Shown here: one piece after another, positions 10,453 to 22,851 of the stretch | How positions within the stretch are numbered: position 1 is the stretch's first letter | Layout: every line of letters starts with the position of its first letter | Source: Bryoerythrophyllum caledonicum | Lineage: Eukaryota; Streptophyta; Bryopsida; Pottiales; Pottiaceae | Assembly (NCBI GenBank): GCA_963971425.1 | Contig: OZ020516.1 | Location: 14,930,593 to 14,994,592, forward strand | Direction: 5' to 3' | Length of the DNA stretch: 64,000 bases | The notes under the pieces: model-generated | What the model saw: the letters and a program-made list of their open reading frames with translations, nothing else | What the model was told of the DNA's origin: nothing | Database searches by the model: none | Position numbers and translations under genes: made by a program

Positions 10453-12655
10453 TTTTATTTTATTTGATAATTTAGTTTATAGTTGGTTATATTTTTTTTA
10501 TAGACAATTACTTTTGATGATATAAAATTAAGTAGACATTCATGGTGTAACTTTATCATAAAGATACATTGTTATCAAATATTAGGTTGTCATTGCGGTT
10601 GTTGGTGGAAACCGCAATTAATCCTAATTGCTTGGGTTGGTATCCAAGTGGATACTTCAACAAAGACTTGGATTTGATTCCATTATTAATATCCACATTT
10701 GTTACACCAATACTTCTTCTGTTACACCAATATTTCTTCTCCTATTAATATTCAAATTGAACATTTCAATGATACTTAATCACTGATTTGATGTCTGCTG
10801 TACTAAGAGCATCCCCATTTGCTAGCCATCACACCTGGATAAAATCCTAGTCCGGCATGTTGTAGTAGAGGGAGCCCATTTATTAACTGAGTGTTGCACT
10901 TTCGATTAAGTGGAAAGGCCGTGATGAATCCTTAGGCTGCCAATAGATTTGGAATTGTAATGTAGGCGGGGTTACGTAGAAGAGGTTCAACTACTACTCT
11001 CATGTTGCGACATGACAATATGGAAGTGACCACTTGAGCGGGAACCAGAACGTGGGATGAGTGTACAAACCTTAAATGCAAACGTGAGTGTGCAAACATG
11101 ACCATGTGTGGCATAGAAATTAAAATTATAATAATCAATAAGATGTAATAACTCAGTCAGTAAATTGATCAAATAAAAATAAAGTAATATAAAAATCAAG
11201 ATGAAATTAAATAAAAATATAATAAAATAATAAAATAATAAAATAATACGTAATTTTTTAAAATGATAGTAAACAAAGAAACAAAATCATAAATAAAAAA
11301 ATAAAAATAAAAGAATAAGAAAAGATAAAATAGAATAAGAAAAGATAAAATAGAATAAAAAATAAATTAACAAGAATTCAAAAAGAACAAACTTTAGTGG
11401 CACAACATAGTATACTAAATGCTATATTAATTGTAATCAATTAACCAATTATAGTTTACTCTTAAATGTTGGTTTAATGTACCTCAATTAAAATTGATTA
11501 TTTTTAAAGAGCCACTTAGGAAAACTATATTATAAAAATTACATATGTAGGTATCTTGAAATTAATTGATTATAAAAGTATATTTTCATTTTAAAATTTA
11601 AATACTATTGTTGTTTTATTTTATACTAAAATGATATCAGTTCCCAGCTGAATCTAGTCATGATATTTGTAAATGAAATATCATTAATAACTCATTGCCA
11701 TGATATGATATCACATTAAAAAGTCACATACTTATCCTAATACTTTTATTCAAAATTAAAATGTAATTTTTTACCCTGTATTGTGTGAAAATTTTGACAT
11801 TTTCCGAATTATGTTGATGTTGTTGAATTTCTTTGAAATTTTTGAATTTCAAAATTAGATTGAAACATGGTAATAAGAATGTTACGTTGGTGACGATGCA
11901 TTACAATGTATTGCATATACTGTAGTAAGATTGATTTTTGAATGAAAGTGGCCCACATCCATAACTATGTTTAAATTTAATTAATGGAGAGTGTCTAGGT
12001 AACATGGCTACATTAAATAGAATAAAAAATAAATAATACTTCCAATTTTTTTAAAATTTTAAAATTTTCCTCGGAGTTTTTATTCTATTTAATGTATTCA
12101 TAATATTAAGAGCCTAATATAATACATTCTTGTGTACCACCACATTATACTTTTAATTCCACTCAATGTGGACTATTATATTACACAATGCTCATTTGGA
12201 AGAGCCCACATTAAATATACATTAAATCTCAAACTAGAAGGGTTTCTAATATGTAAAATAACCTCAGTGTTTTAAAATGCCATGTTTAAAAGTAAAGTTG
12301 AATGCGTAGAGTCTTGCACTAAGCAATTGTTAAAAACAAAATGAAAACCACACTAAATATTATAATGAAAAATGGAGTATGGATAATTTCCATACACCAC
12401 CAAACCAATCAGAAATAAGGAGAAGATTTTTAAATGAAATGAATATGCAAAACCCATACAATCAAGATTAACCCGTGTATGAAAAAAGTCTCAAGGTGGG
12501 CTTTTGCAAATCTCGGGCACGTTCCCATGGTTTCAATTTATGTTTGCGGTTCTTGAAATTTTGTACATAGATGTCAAAAGACAAGACGTATGTGGGAGTA
12601 TAACTTTTATTCTCATCGGACATATTAAACAACGTTCTGCCATCTTAAAGAAAAA
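10453..12655. other. AT-rich intergenic DNA without genes
   Basis: This 2.2-kb stretch holds simple AT-rich tracts (for example AATAAAATAAT repeats near 11220-11260) and one small stem-loop element listed separately. I see no coding region. Confidence 0.5.
12009..12096. mobile_element. 88-bp stem-loop MITE with TA ends
   Basis: A 20-bp perfect inverted repeat (12009-12028 and 12077-12096), including TA at both outer ends, encloses 48 bases. This fits a tiny Stowaway/mariner-type MITE, although a chance palindrome in AT-rich DNA cannot be excluded. Confidence 0.45.
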
Positions 12656-13312
12656 GTTGTCGAGTGCGGGCAAGTCGGGCAACTCCAAAAACTTTTGCTA
12701 GGACACTCTAGTAAATTTGAGATTTTCAATACTAGCAAGTAATAATATTTCCTAATCTATAGTCAAATTTTATTTTTTCTTTAGTGGAAAAAAATGGATT
12801 ATCCCAAGTCAAAGATCTTCACTCATTGCCACACATTGTTGAGCAAGTAACCAAAAAAACCTCTTCTTTTCCACATAAAACCTAGAGATCTTCATATTTT
12901 TCATTTTTCATTTTTCCTATTACAAGAGGTGGTATGAACCTTCTTATTGGCCATTTGAATTATCATTCCAAACCATATTTTGTTATTAAAAGACTAAAAC
13001 ATGAATTGGCACTCTTTGAACCTCCACTCCTTGCACAATTTTTTTGAATATGCTAGAATCCTTCTCTACCTCTAAAAATTGGTGCTCAAGGAGTAAATAT
13101 TATGATCAACATGATATAAAATTTAGACCTTGTCCAGTGCAAAACTTTGACACCAAGTGAAGACAAAGCTGAACCACTCAAAGTAGGGATGAAAAAACCA
13201 TTTTTTCCACTTCAAACACTACAATCTCTCAATCGATGTAGTGAAAGTTGATGAAATTTTGTGAGTACTATATGTTGTTTATTGAATGTTAAATGGGATC
13301 CTACGGACAAAA
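12656..13312 (-). mobile_element. Family A TTAA element, truncated copy
   Basis: In reverse orientation this matches the inner two thirds of family A, from the GCTAGGACACTC landmark at one side to GGGATCCTACGG at the other. Both termini are missing. It lies directly upstream of the eL27 promoter. Confidence 0.6.
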
Positions 13313-13456
13313 AGAGAGACACGATTTTTTGTTTCCTTCCTCACAACCAGATCCAAGTCTTCGTCGAAGTATACACTCGGATACCAACCGGGATACCGAA
13401 CAGGATGTCAACCACGAGACCAATCAGGATACCGATGCGGATACCAACCCGAGAAA

Positions 13457-13468
13457 TTAGGGTTAGGG
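13457..13468. promoter_or_regulatory. Telo-box upstream of the eL27 gene
   Basis: TTAGGGTTAGGG (two telomere-like units) lies about 112 bases before the start codon. Telo-boxes are common in promoters of plant ribosomal-protein genes, so a regulatory role here is likely but not shown. Confidence 0.55.
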
Positions 13469-13579
13469 CGGTGGGGTTGATTTTGGGGGAGGGAGACGAC
13501 GGAGACCCTTTTTCGCCATCGTCGCGCTGCACCTCGCTGCCCGCAGGCGTCGCGCTCCGCACCCGACCAGCCCGCCATC

Positions 13580-15510
13580 ATGGTGAAGTTCCTCAAGCCC
13601 AACAAGGTGGTAGTGCTCCTGCAGGGCCGCTACGCCGGCCGCAAGGCCGTCATCGTCAAGAACTTCGACGATGGCACCAAGGAGCGCCCCTACGGCCACG
13701 CCATCGTCACCGGCATCGCCAAGTACCCCCGCAAGGTCGTCCTCCCTTTCTGCTCTCGTTCTCTAGATTTAGGTCTCCCACTGAGGACGCGGGTGGTGTG
13801 GCAAATGAGATATGGAGGGGGAGAGGTCGGGGTTTAGGGTTAGGTGAAGGTGTGTTTCTTTTTGTGAAGGTCGGAATGGTGTATGATGAGTCTTTTAGGT
13901 TGGTGAGAAAGGTGAATTGTTGCGTGTTTTGGAGGGTGGAAGTCTGGTTTAGGGTTTACGTGGATCACGAGTGGGGTGTTTGGTTTGGGATCCAGGTAGT
14001 TTTTTTCTGAGGGAAGGAGTGTTTGCATGTGGTGAGGGAAATTGCGCGCAATGAGGGGGTGGACTGGTGGATGCTTTAGACTCTCTGTGGGTGTCCCAGG
14101 GAAAGTTGTGCACGGGTTTGATTGTAGGGTTTTGGTGCCAGCGATTATGAACGTGCCACTTCACGTGCAGCCCTACGTGGATGTGTGTCTGGTTCATGGG
14201 AGGCGCAGAGTGACATGGAAGTCCGGTTGACAGCAGTCGCATTGCTGAGTACAGTCCGATAGGAGTTTGTCAGGAAAGTCACATGGTGTCCGTGGAGGAA
14301 TGACTGTCAATGTTTCGTGAAGCGTTAAGTTTCGGCCGAGACGGACTAGTTGTGAAACGATTGGACTCCCGGATGTTTTCATTGGAGCGAGCGAAACTGA
14401 ATTCGGAGGAGGCGACTTGTGATTGATGGTGTTTTTTGTGTGTCGTTTGTTGCATTGCAGGTGATCAAGAAGGCGTCTCAGAAGACCATCGCCAAGCGCT
14501 CGAGGCTGAAAGCGTTCACGAAGGTGGTGAACTACAACCACATCATGCCCACCAGGTACTGAGTCTTTCTGGAATCATGTTATCCTAGTTCACGATGAGG
14601 GGTCTGTCTCACACGGCATGAACCGGTTGTTCTCAGATGACTGTGGTTGACAGCAGTAACACACTCCGAGTATATGCCACCAATACAGTGAAGCACATCT
14701 AATGAAGGCGGTCCGGATTAGAATTGCGCCTCTTTTTAATCCCAGACCTACGTGACATGTTCGTCTGATTCATGGGAGGCCAAAAGTGACCTGAAAGTTT
14801 CGCTGACAGCACCCCGATTACTGGGTGCAATCTGATAGTAGCTTCTCAGACAGCCTAGTAGCATCGTCTTGATGATGTCAAATGAACACTTGAGTAACTC
14901 TGGATCACATGTCTCGGGTATCTCATGACAGAAGGACTTGTTGATCTGTTCATGCCTCCTGAGTGCGGAGGGCAGTACATGTGTTGAGAGCACTTGAGCT
15001 CCTGGCGTGTATTTGGTTGTTTATGTGGTGGTATTGATATCCTTGGGTGCCCTTATAACAGTCTTACGAAAGGGCTTTCGGATGCGCACTCAAAGCTCAC
15101 GGGGTTAACTGAAATCGGACGTGCAACTGATGATAGGTACACTCTGGACGTGGACTTGAAGAACACTGTGACAGCTGAGAAGTTGGAATCTACTGCCAGT
15201 CGTGTGGAATCCAGAAAGGTACGAACCGTTGCCATCTCGCACATCTGCTCTATATTCCTCATTCTGCATGGACAGCGGGAGTCGCTTGTTTGCATCAACT
15301 GTTGGCATCAGCTCTGTGTTGTTTCATTAGTAAGGTTTGACCGCAGTGGGGGTTTAATTGAAGGGGTAGCATCCTTCTGGTTGTGGAGGTGTGGAATGTG
15401 GTTCTGACACGAGTGTTGGATTGGTACGGTGACAGGCGGCGAAGGCAGTGTTGGAAGAGAGGTTCAAGACCGGGAAGAACAGGTGGTTCTTCACCAAGCT
15501 CCGGTTCTGA
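13580..15510 (+). CDS. RPL27: 60S ribosomal protein L27 (eL27), four exons
   Basis: Exons 13580-13735, 14461-14555, 15137-15218 and 15436-15510 join in frame to 135 codons plus TGA, the normal eL27 length. All three introns are GT-AG. The protein begins [20 protein letters not shown], carries [20 protein letters not shown] and [15 protein letters not shown], and ends [18 protein letters not shown]; every block is diagnostic of the family. It is a structural component of the cytosolic large ribosomal subunit. The introns are large (725, 581 and 217 bases) for so small a gene, and introns 1 and 2 share a diverged ~105-bp duplication. The start has good Kozak context (ATCATGG). A telo-box lies upstream, as expected for a ribosomal protein gene. 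Confidence 0.97.
14172..14280 (+). repeat. Intron 1 copy of a ~105-bp repeat shared by eL27 introns
   Basis: From CCTACGTGGATGTG through GGTTCATGGGAGGC, GTTGACAGCAG and CAGTCCGATAGGAG, this stretch parallels 14747-14850 in intron 2 with scattered substitutions. The order and spacing of blocks are conserved. Confidence 0.65.
14747..14850 (+). repeat. Intron 2 copy of the repeat shared by eL27 introns
   Basis: Parallel blocks are CCTACGTGACATG, GATTCATGGGAGGC, GCTGACAGCAC and CAATCTGATAGTAG. See 14172-14280. Confidence 0.65.
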
Positions 15511-17118
15511 GTCCTGATTAGGACATGGAACCGGCTTGTAGGACTGACGACCGTGATCTTGAAAAGCACTGCGTGAAGAATGCAAGTAAATTCAGTATCT
15601 TGTTTTCGCAATCCGAGATGAGATCATTTGTTCCTGCCTCTCCCTTTATACCTCCGAATTCATACAGGGTTCATTCTTCCTGGGCTTTAGCCGAGTCTGA
15701 TTCGGAAGTGCTGGCATGGAGAACTGCGCTTCCGCAGAGTAAAGGAACACTTTAGCAAAGGGCGTCCATGTCGATGCATCGTATCTCGTTGTCATGACGC
15801 AGTTACTGTTACTAACCAATTTCTTTAGTCCAACCGTTTAACCAATTTCTTTAGTCCAACCGTTTAACCCCGGAAAAAATGTCATTCTGTGACGCTGTGC
15901 GTGAAAGCCGGGAACGGTAATTCGCTAAAATAGTTGGCCGGGGCCCGGGGATTACCTGCCTGGAAAGGAGTTTGCGATGCCGGGCCTAGGCCAGAAACGA
16001 TCGTCTCCGTTCTCCACTCGCTGCTCGCTCGTGTCCGTTGGTGAGTGCCGCAGTGTCCTTTCTTGCATCAGTTTCCTTTCTGTTTCTGCTTCCGCAGCAT
16101 CCTCTCCTTCTCTCCGGCCCATCCTTCCCAGATTCCGGTGCACGCCCTTCTAACCATTGTTGCTCCCGTATCTGCTCTTCATGCATCTTTACCGCCCTCG
16201 CGTGGAAAACTCCCCAAGAGGGGTGGAGATGCACTTTGACATGAGATATTATTGGACTAATTAGATCAGCTGTTAACTGCTGTCAACTGTAGGATCTTCA
16301 AGATAACTAGTCACCTGTAGGATCTTCAAGATAACTACTACAAGAAGGCTCCAAACTTTTTTTTGGTACACTTTGATCGTGTGAAATGTAAGATACATGC
16401 ATTTGAAGAGCAAAATTATTTTTTCACATAGTGCCGAGATAGGGCGAGTGAACTTAGACTTAAAATAATGGCATATTTTTCTACAACACATTGCATAAAT
16501 TCAAGGGATCTATGTTCCACTTTAAATGTATAATGTCAAAATACCTTAAACCGACACTCAACCCTGAAGCGACCCTGTAGACCTCGTCAGAACCGGATTT
16601 CTTCCTCTCTTTTTTGTCATAATTTCTGTCAGAAATATTCCAAGTCTATTCCAAGCTCACCAATGAATGCAAGGATGGAGCTGGATGGAGCTGGCGGTTT
16701 GGTGGGATAGAGGTGACGGTTTAATGTGCTTTTAAGGTTTGGTTTTGTCACTAAACCTGGTTGCTTTAGGGTTGATTGGAGGAAACCCACTTTCTTTCTT
16801 TTTTCTCACAATCTACAACGTTGTTTTCAAATTTTTTCTCTCTCACAAATCAGAACCTTATTTCTCTACCCAAGCATATTTTTTTTGCAATTAAATCTCA
16901 ACTTTTGAAACACAGAATCACTAAAGTGTCGGTTTAAGGTATTTTGACGTTAGAGGTGTTCACTAAAAGAAAAATGGATGTGCATTGACTAGGGGTATAG
17001 AAAGTGGCCCTTTTCTTAGGAATTTCTCTATTTAAATCCAATAGAATCATCATGACATATTCTTAAAATAGAAAAATTATTAAAAAAGTATAAAGTCATT
17101 AATCTCTATACGTTTTAA
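15511..17118. other. Intergenic, downstream of eL27
   Basis: No gene recognised. Two short tandem duplications occur: CCAATTTCTTTAGTCC units at about 15813-15866, and a ~30-base TGTAGGATCTTCAAGATAAC unit twice at 16286-16335. ORFs around 15950-16240 overlap on both strands and look like chance. Confidence 0.45.
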
Positions 17119-18060
17119 CCCCTAAGGTACCATGACCGTTTCACACCAAAAACACTTCAAAATTGTTGGATTTTAGTGCAATGAACAAAGAAGGAAACAA
17201 AAACTTCGATTTCTAGTTTTGACTGTAGGATCTCAATAAGACTTATTAAGTAGTGTGCTCGCAAAATTTCATAAACTTTGACCGCGCGGATTGAAAGATT
17301 ATAGTGTTTGAAGTCAAGCATATCATACATTTCTTCCCTACGTCTAGTGGATCAACAGACATTGACTTCACGTGGTGTCAAATTCTTGCACTACACAAGG
17401 TCTAAATTCATTACCATCTTGTTAAGCATGATGTTAGTTCCTAGTACACCAATTTTTAGAGGTAGAGGACGGGTGTAGCATATTCAAAACAAGTGTGCAA
17501 GGAGTAGAGGTTTGAAATTTGTTGATTCACACTTTAATTTTATGTGAACTTAATATGTTTTAGATTGATGATCCGAATGGTCGATAAGTAGGTTTACACC
17601 ACATATTGTTGTGGAAAAAATAAAAAGTGAAAATTATGAAGATATTTAGGTTTTATGTGGAGAAGAAGAAGTTTTTTTTGGTACCTTGCCCGACAATGAG
17701 TGACAATGTATGAAAATGTTTGACTTGGGTTGGTACGCTATTTTTCACTAAAGACAAGAACTTTTTTGGACCATATGAAGGGAAATAATATTACTTGCAA
17801 GTACTGAAAATCTTGCATTCAATAGAGTGTCATAACAAAAGTTTTTGGAGGTGCCCGAAGTGCCCGCTCTCCCCATTTGAAATTCAAAACCCTATAACTT
17901 TTTCATCAAATGTCCAATTTAGGAAAAAATTGTTTCCCACTAAGGTCTTGGTAATGCCTTTCTATAGTAATATTTTCAAAGAGGAATGTTGGAAATTGAC
18001 ACCATAGGAACCAGACCGAACTTTCAAAAAGCCCATTTTTGACACTTGGTCCTTTAGGGG
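17119..18060 (+). mobile_element. TTAA-flanked TIR element, family A, best-preserved copy
   Basis: TTAA at 17115-17118 and 18061-18064 encloses a 942-bp element. It begins CCCCTAAGGTACCATG and ends with the complement of CCCCTAAAGGACCAAG. TTAA target duplication with CCC termini points to piggyBac-type or Kolobok-type transposons. It encodes no transposase. Confidence 0.75.
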
Positions 18061-20229
18061 TTAAAGTAAAAACAAAGAAGGTTGTCAAGAACTTTCATTG
18101 AACACTTCTACTCGCCTCAAAAAAGTGCAATTGTCAACTCTACAGTAGCACTATTCATAGTACACTGCCCAACCGCCAAGAGGAACAAGCTTTTTATATT
18201 TGAAGCACCATAACTTTTTCCCTATAAGTCCAGAAAAAGAAAGAAAAAATTCCTTGCAAAGATTACCCGTATTCCTATTTCCACTAAAAGTTTCAAGAAG
18301 TTATCTTCAGAAATGGATTTTTAGGAACCTACTCAAAATTGATTTGTACCCCACAGGTACGAATGGTTCTTTCGGGGTTAAGTTATCACCTCGGCCAAGC
18401 AATAGGAGTCAGGGTCTAGGTTAAGTATGACCTAGTTAGCACCGCTTGACGACCGTCCTTTAGTACGTTTGCATAGCATGAAGTAGAAGTTGAAAAGCTC
18501 TGGAGAAGAACGACCCAAGGACTGTACCAGTGAACAGCGGAGTGCTTCAAAATAATCACCTGCACTCATGTTGCTTCTCCGGCCTGTAGAAAATCGATCT
18601 TCAGAAAAACTCACCAAGGGAATATTGGAGGTTAATTTCATGTCATGCAGCTGCTGAACATGGTTACTCTGCATAGTATACACCGCAGGTGCCACAAAAT
18701 ACGTCTTCAATTGAGGTATATATAACAGCACTCGTACAAATGGAGCTGTTTTAGACTAAATTTTCACTATACACAAGTTTTCGACCTTTACCAAACAGTG
18801 TCGAACTTTAGAGTGTCAAAAACAGCCCCCATTTGTACGAGCATGAGTTGAGGAATCACGTTCTTTCGACATGCAGAACGTGCATGAATATTCGATCATT
18901 CTGTCATGTGTCGTTACTGACTCAGTCACAGGTGGATTGAAATATGTTGCAACTCTCAGGAAAGTCAGTCGGAATATGCATATAAGTCGACGAATACATG
19001 CAGGTGACGTCGCCATACTCTACGCTAGTACTGCACACGCATACATAACTCATGAAGTTCACTCAGTGAGCAAGACTAACATGATTGAATTTTGTCTACA
19101 TAAAATCACAAAAGTCAGCGCCACTCATGTGGTGGTGTGGCGTGATCAAGGCAGTGATGGGAGTTTGGCAAGGCTGGCAGTGTGGAAACGATCGAGTCTA
19201 AGTTGACAATAGTCGGCAAGTTGACGGGGCTTTTGGGGCATGCAACGACGAATGCATTAAAAAAAGTGCGTAGCATTGCGAGGGACTTGAAACAATAATT
19301 CGGTGAGGCGAGGTGGCATCTTGTGAGGCCTGGATGAAGGTCATTAAAGAGGGAAAGCTTGGAGAAAAACTAGGTTTGAATTGGGGAAGGGGGTGGAGCA
19401 ACGCTGACCTGATCGAAGCCCGATACGTGTAGCTCGCGAGTTGCGGTTTCTAGGTTCAGCGTGTAGAGTGCATCGTGGTATATTTAGCTTGAAAGCACCG
19501 CAAATAAATGCTTTGCTCGGGTGGGAGAAGAATTCAGGCCGAATTTATAGAATTTGGAGAAAGTGGGGCTGCCAACGCGGATGAGAAAATAATATTGTGT
19601 CCATGGGATCTGGATGCCAGATTCAACGTAATCGGAGTGCAAATAATGGCTGCCTGAGGCCTATATATTGTCGGCAACTTGGTGGAGCCATACGAACAGC
19701 CATTTGAGTTCGACAGGCGGTGGCCCGTCCTCTGTTTCCGAACTTCGATAGTTTACTTTATTGCAGAGTTCTCTCACGATATTAATACTTGTGCAGCCGC
19801 TTCAAGGTGCTGCGACGTCAACGCTCCAGTTCTTCTCTCAGCGAGCTGAGAAGGCTCGCATGTAAGCTAGACGACTTTCACTTTCATTCTCATGAGCTCA
19901 TGATGTCGTGGACCTGTTTCTGGGATGTAGGTTCAACTTACAACCTTGTCTACAGGTTTCAATTCTGTCCGATTATGTCCGATTTGAGAAGTGCCGGATT
20001 TCAGAGCTGGATTTAGTATCAGAAGTGGAATTTCAGTCATGACATGTCGAGATCATGTTGAGTGATTGTGCAATGTACATATATACTTTTCAGATTTCTG
20101 ACGAACCTCATCTCTATGTGTCCGATTTGCTCTGAATTGCAGCGTCTGAATTTCGACCTCGGTGATCGACTTTGTGCTTCCTTGATTTGACTGAATTTAT
20201 GCTTGAACAGTGAGAGAGGGGGTGAAATC
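18061..20229. other. Intergenic, upstream of the polyphenol oxidase
   Basis: Contains a small inverted-repeat element at 18730-18843. Open stretches on minus 18432-18731 and plus 18871-19206 begin inside or next to this element and show no recognisable family. The last few hundred bases should hold the polyphenol oxidase promoter; I could not fix a TATA box. Confidence 0.4.
18730..18843. mobile_element. 114-bp MITE-like inverted repeat
   Basis: Left CACTCGTACAAATGG plus AGCTGTTTT (from 18730) is mirrored by AAAACAGCCCCC plus ATTTGTACGAGC (to 18842). The ~25-bp arms have a few mismatches around a ~60-base core. Confidence 0.55.
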
Positions 20230-22005
20230 ATGAAGCGATCGGCGATGGAGTGCGGGATATTTTTTGTGATTCTGGGAATAGCAGTTGTGGCGGAGGGTAC
20301 CACTTTGAAGCGGTCCATCCCCGCGCCTGACATTCCGACGCAGTGCAACAGCATTGAGAAATGCTGCATGCCGACGCCGTACACGGGCACGCCCGGCATC
20401 CGCCAGTTCGAGTTCGAGCCCGAGCAGCCATGGCGCGTGCGCCGCCCCGCGCATCTGCTGAGACAATTCGAGCTCGACAGGTTGGAGCGGGGCTACAGGC
20501 TGATGCGCGCGCTTCCGGACTCGGACCCGCGCTCACTGGTGAACCAGAAGAATCTGCACTGCCTGTACTGCGACAACGCGCTCTACTACCCGGGCGAGAA
20601 GTACGCGCTGGAGATCCACAATGGGTGGTACTTCCTGCCGTGGCACCGCATGTTCATGTACTGGCACGAGCGCATCCTGGCAAAGCTGCTGGACGATCCT
20701 TCGTTTGCGCTTCCCTACTGGGCGTGGGACAACCAGGAGGACACGGACCCTCCCGCGAACGTGATCCCGCCGCAGTACATGAACACGAGCTCGTCGCTCT
20801 ACAACATCATGCGCAACAACTGCTCCCTCGCCAACCCCTACGTCGACCTCGACACGCGTGGCGGCGTGTGCACCAACAAGACGGCTGAGGTGATGCGCAC
20901 GCAAAATAACCGCCTCATCTACTCCCAGATCGTGTCCGGTGCGCCGACCACCTCGCTGTTCTACGGCTTGCCGTACTACTTCGGCGACTGGGGCGGCGTC
21001 GGCCCGGGCACCTTCGAGGACCAGCCGCACGGCCCCGTGCACGCGTGGGTGGGCAACCCGCTCGCGCCGCCGCCGCTCCTATCGCTCGACGACATGGGCA
21101 ACTTCGGCCGCGCGGCCAACGACCCCATCTTCTACGCCCACCACTCCAACATCGACCGCGTCTGGTACCTCTGGACGCACATCCGCGGCGGCGCGCGCTC
21201 GTACCCGCAGGACGCCATCTTCAACAACTCCCAGTTCACGTACTACGACGAAAACGCCAATCTAGTCAAGATGAACGTCTCCCAAGTCCTCGACTCCGAC
21301 CTCCTCAGGTACAGTGCCCAACTCTCAAAACCACTACACCTAAGAAGATTTCATCCATTCAATCCATAACCGCATCGCCGTCCTTTCAGACGTTAAAAAC
21401 GTCGTCCATCTCGTGATCTCAAATCCGATCAGTTACTAATCACCGAATCTTTGTTTCAGGTACACATACGAGGCTTTGCCGACGCCGTGGGTGACTGCCG
21501 GAGTGGCAGCAGGGAAGGAGATCACGATTCCGCTCTGCAACCCCTCTCGAGATCCGCGGTCCATTCCCTGATCCGCGCCACCCCGAAGTTCAGCAGCAAA
21601 GCAGTACTCAACGAAACCACCGCTCTGACGTTCCGTATGAGGCGCCCCCCGAAGAGCAGCCTGGGCACCGAAGTCTTGGAGATGTCGGGGCTGGTGATCC
21701 CGAACAACACCGCGCAGGTGAACTGGAAGGCGTACCTGTTCTTCCCGCAGGTGAATGTGAGCACCACCGCCATCTGCCCGGAGTACGCCGGGACGTTCAA
21801 CTACATCCCGCACATGGGACAGGCCACCACCAACCCGAAGCGCACCTGGCGCGTGGCCGTCGGGCCCAAGCTGAAGCAGATCGGGAAAGACTACGTCAAG
21901 AGCTTCGTCATCACCCTGATCCAGACCACCAGGCCGCCGGGCCAGAACCTCACCTTCACCAAGGCAAAAATCGTCTACGACCTCAGCCCCACCGTCACCG
22001 AGTAA
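20230..22005 (+). pseudogene. Secreted polyphenol oxidase (tyrosinase/catechol oxidase) with a frame break
   Basis: Exon 1 is 20230-21308; a GT-AG intron of 151 bases is followed by exon 2, 21460-22005. The start at 20230 gives a hydrophobic signal peptide. Copper site A: His in LHCLYC (with the thioether Cys), IHNGW and PWHRM. Site B: HGPVH and the FYAHHSNIDRVW block. All six copper-binding His are present. Exon 2 reads correctly through YTYEALPTPWVTAG, but that frame stops at a TGA near 21570. The C-terminal domain (KFSSKAVLNET..., ending SPTVTE) is in another frame, so a 1- or 2-base shift lies between about 21500 and 21580. No short intron would repair it plausibly. Several N-x-S/T sites and a secretory rather than plastid leader suggest an extracellular enzyme oxidising phenols to quinones. 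The break may be a true pseudogene lesion or a sequencing error. Confidence 0.85.
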
Positions 22006-22851
22006 CTCCACGTCGAGGACGTTGATATTCATTCATTTCGGACTCAAAAACTGCTGTCAGTGTTTGAATCATCTCTCGAACTCGGTGATCAGAGTATCGA
22101 TTCAAGCGCTCACAGCGAGTCTTGATAGGAAGGTCCACTCGTTGGTTAATATCTTTGTTCTTCCACCTGGGCGAGAGTGTTGCGAACTTCATCTTAACAA
22201 TGTAGCTTGCAGTCTAGGCTCCTTGTGAACGAACAGAAGATTGAATTCACGTTATGGTCACAGTTTGGAAATCGGTGATATCTCTGTGCTGTTGTCCGCC
22301 AAAGTTATGAACAGAACTTGCTATCAAGGATACACATATGGAATAAAGAACTTCAAATGTTGGAACTGTACCAATGCAGATGTCTAGTATTTTTCAAAGA
22401 AAATTTCATCTGCGGAGGTTTATGGAATGTTATCAACAACTTTATTTTCATACGATGTGGATTTGGGATGTCAATGGGATGATTGTCAAGTTGGTTCAAT
22501 ACTTTTTTATTCAATGTTGTCTAACTTTTTTTTTTGGCCTCACATTACAGAATGTCAGATGAAAATTTGGTATAACTAGGATATTGTAGTTCGTTTCTTT
22601 TTGGTATGTGAAAAACACAAACTTAACCTAAGGAGGTCATGAATAGTTAAGGCTAATTGTGGAAGAATTCTGTATTGGATTGCTACAAGATTAATGCCTT
22701 CTAATGCAGCTTATGTTGTTTTAGTTGGTCTTCAACGGTAACATCATCATATATTTAGCCACCTTTGAATCTCGTCAACCTAATTTTCTTAGAAATTATT
22801 CACTTTACTTCCTAAAGTCCAAAAGTGTTGAGGTGATGTATATATTAGGGA
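22006..22851. other. 3' flank of the polyphenol oxidase
   Basis: Transcript end and AT-rich intergenic sequence. No further gene seen. Confidence 0.4.
22342..22347 (+). terminator. Possible polyadenylation signal of the polyphenol oxidase
   Basis: AATAAA lies about 340 bases after the stop codon. It is a weak call on its own. Confidence 0.3.

Noticed and set aside
20361-21042. Long alternative-frame ORFs overlapping the polyphenol oxidase
   Set aside because: GC-rich exons with few stops give shadow frames on both strands; only the frame with the copper motifs is real.
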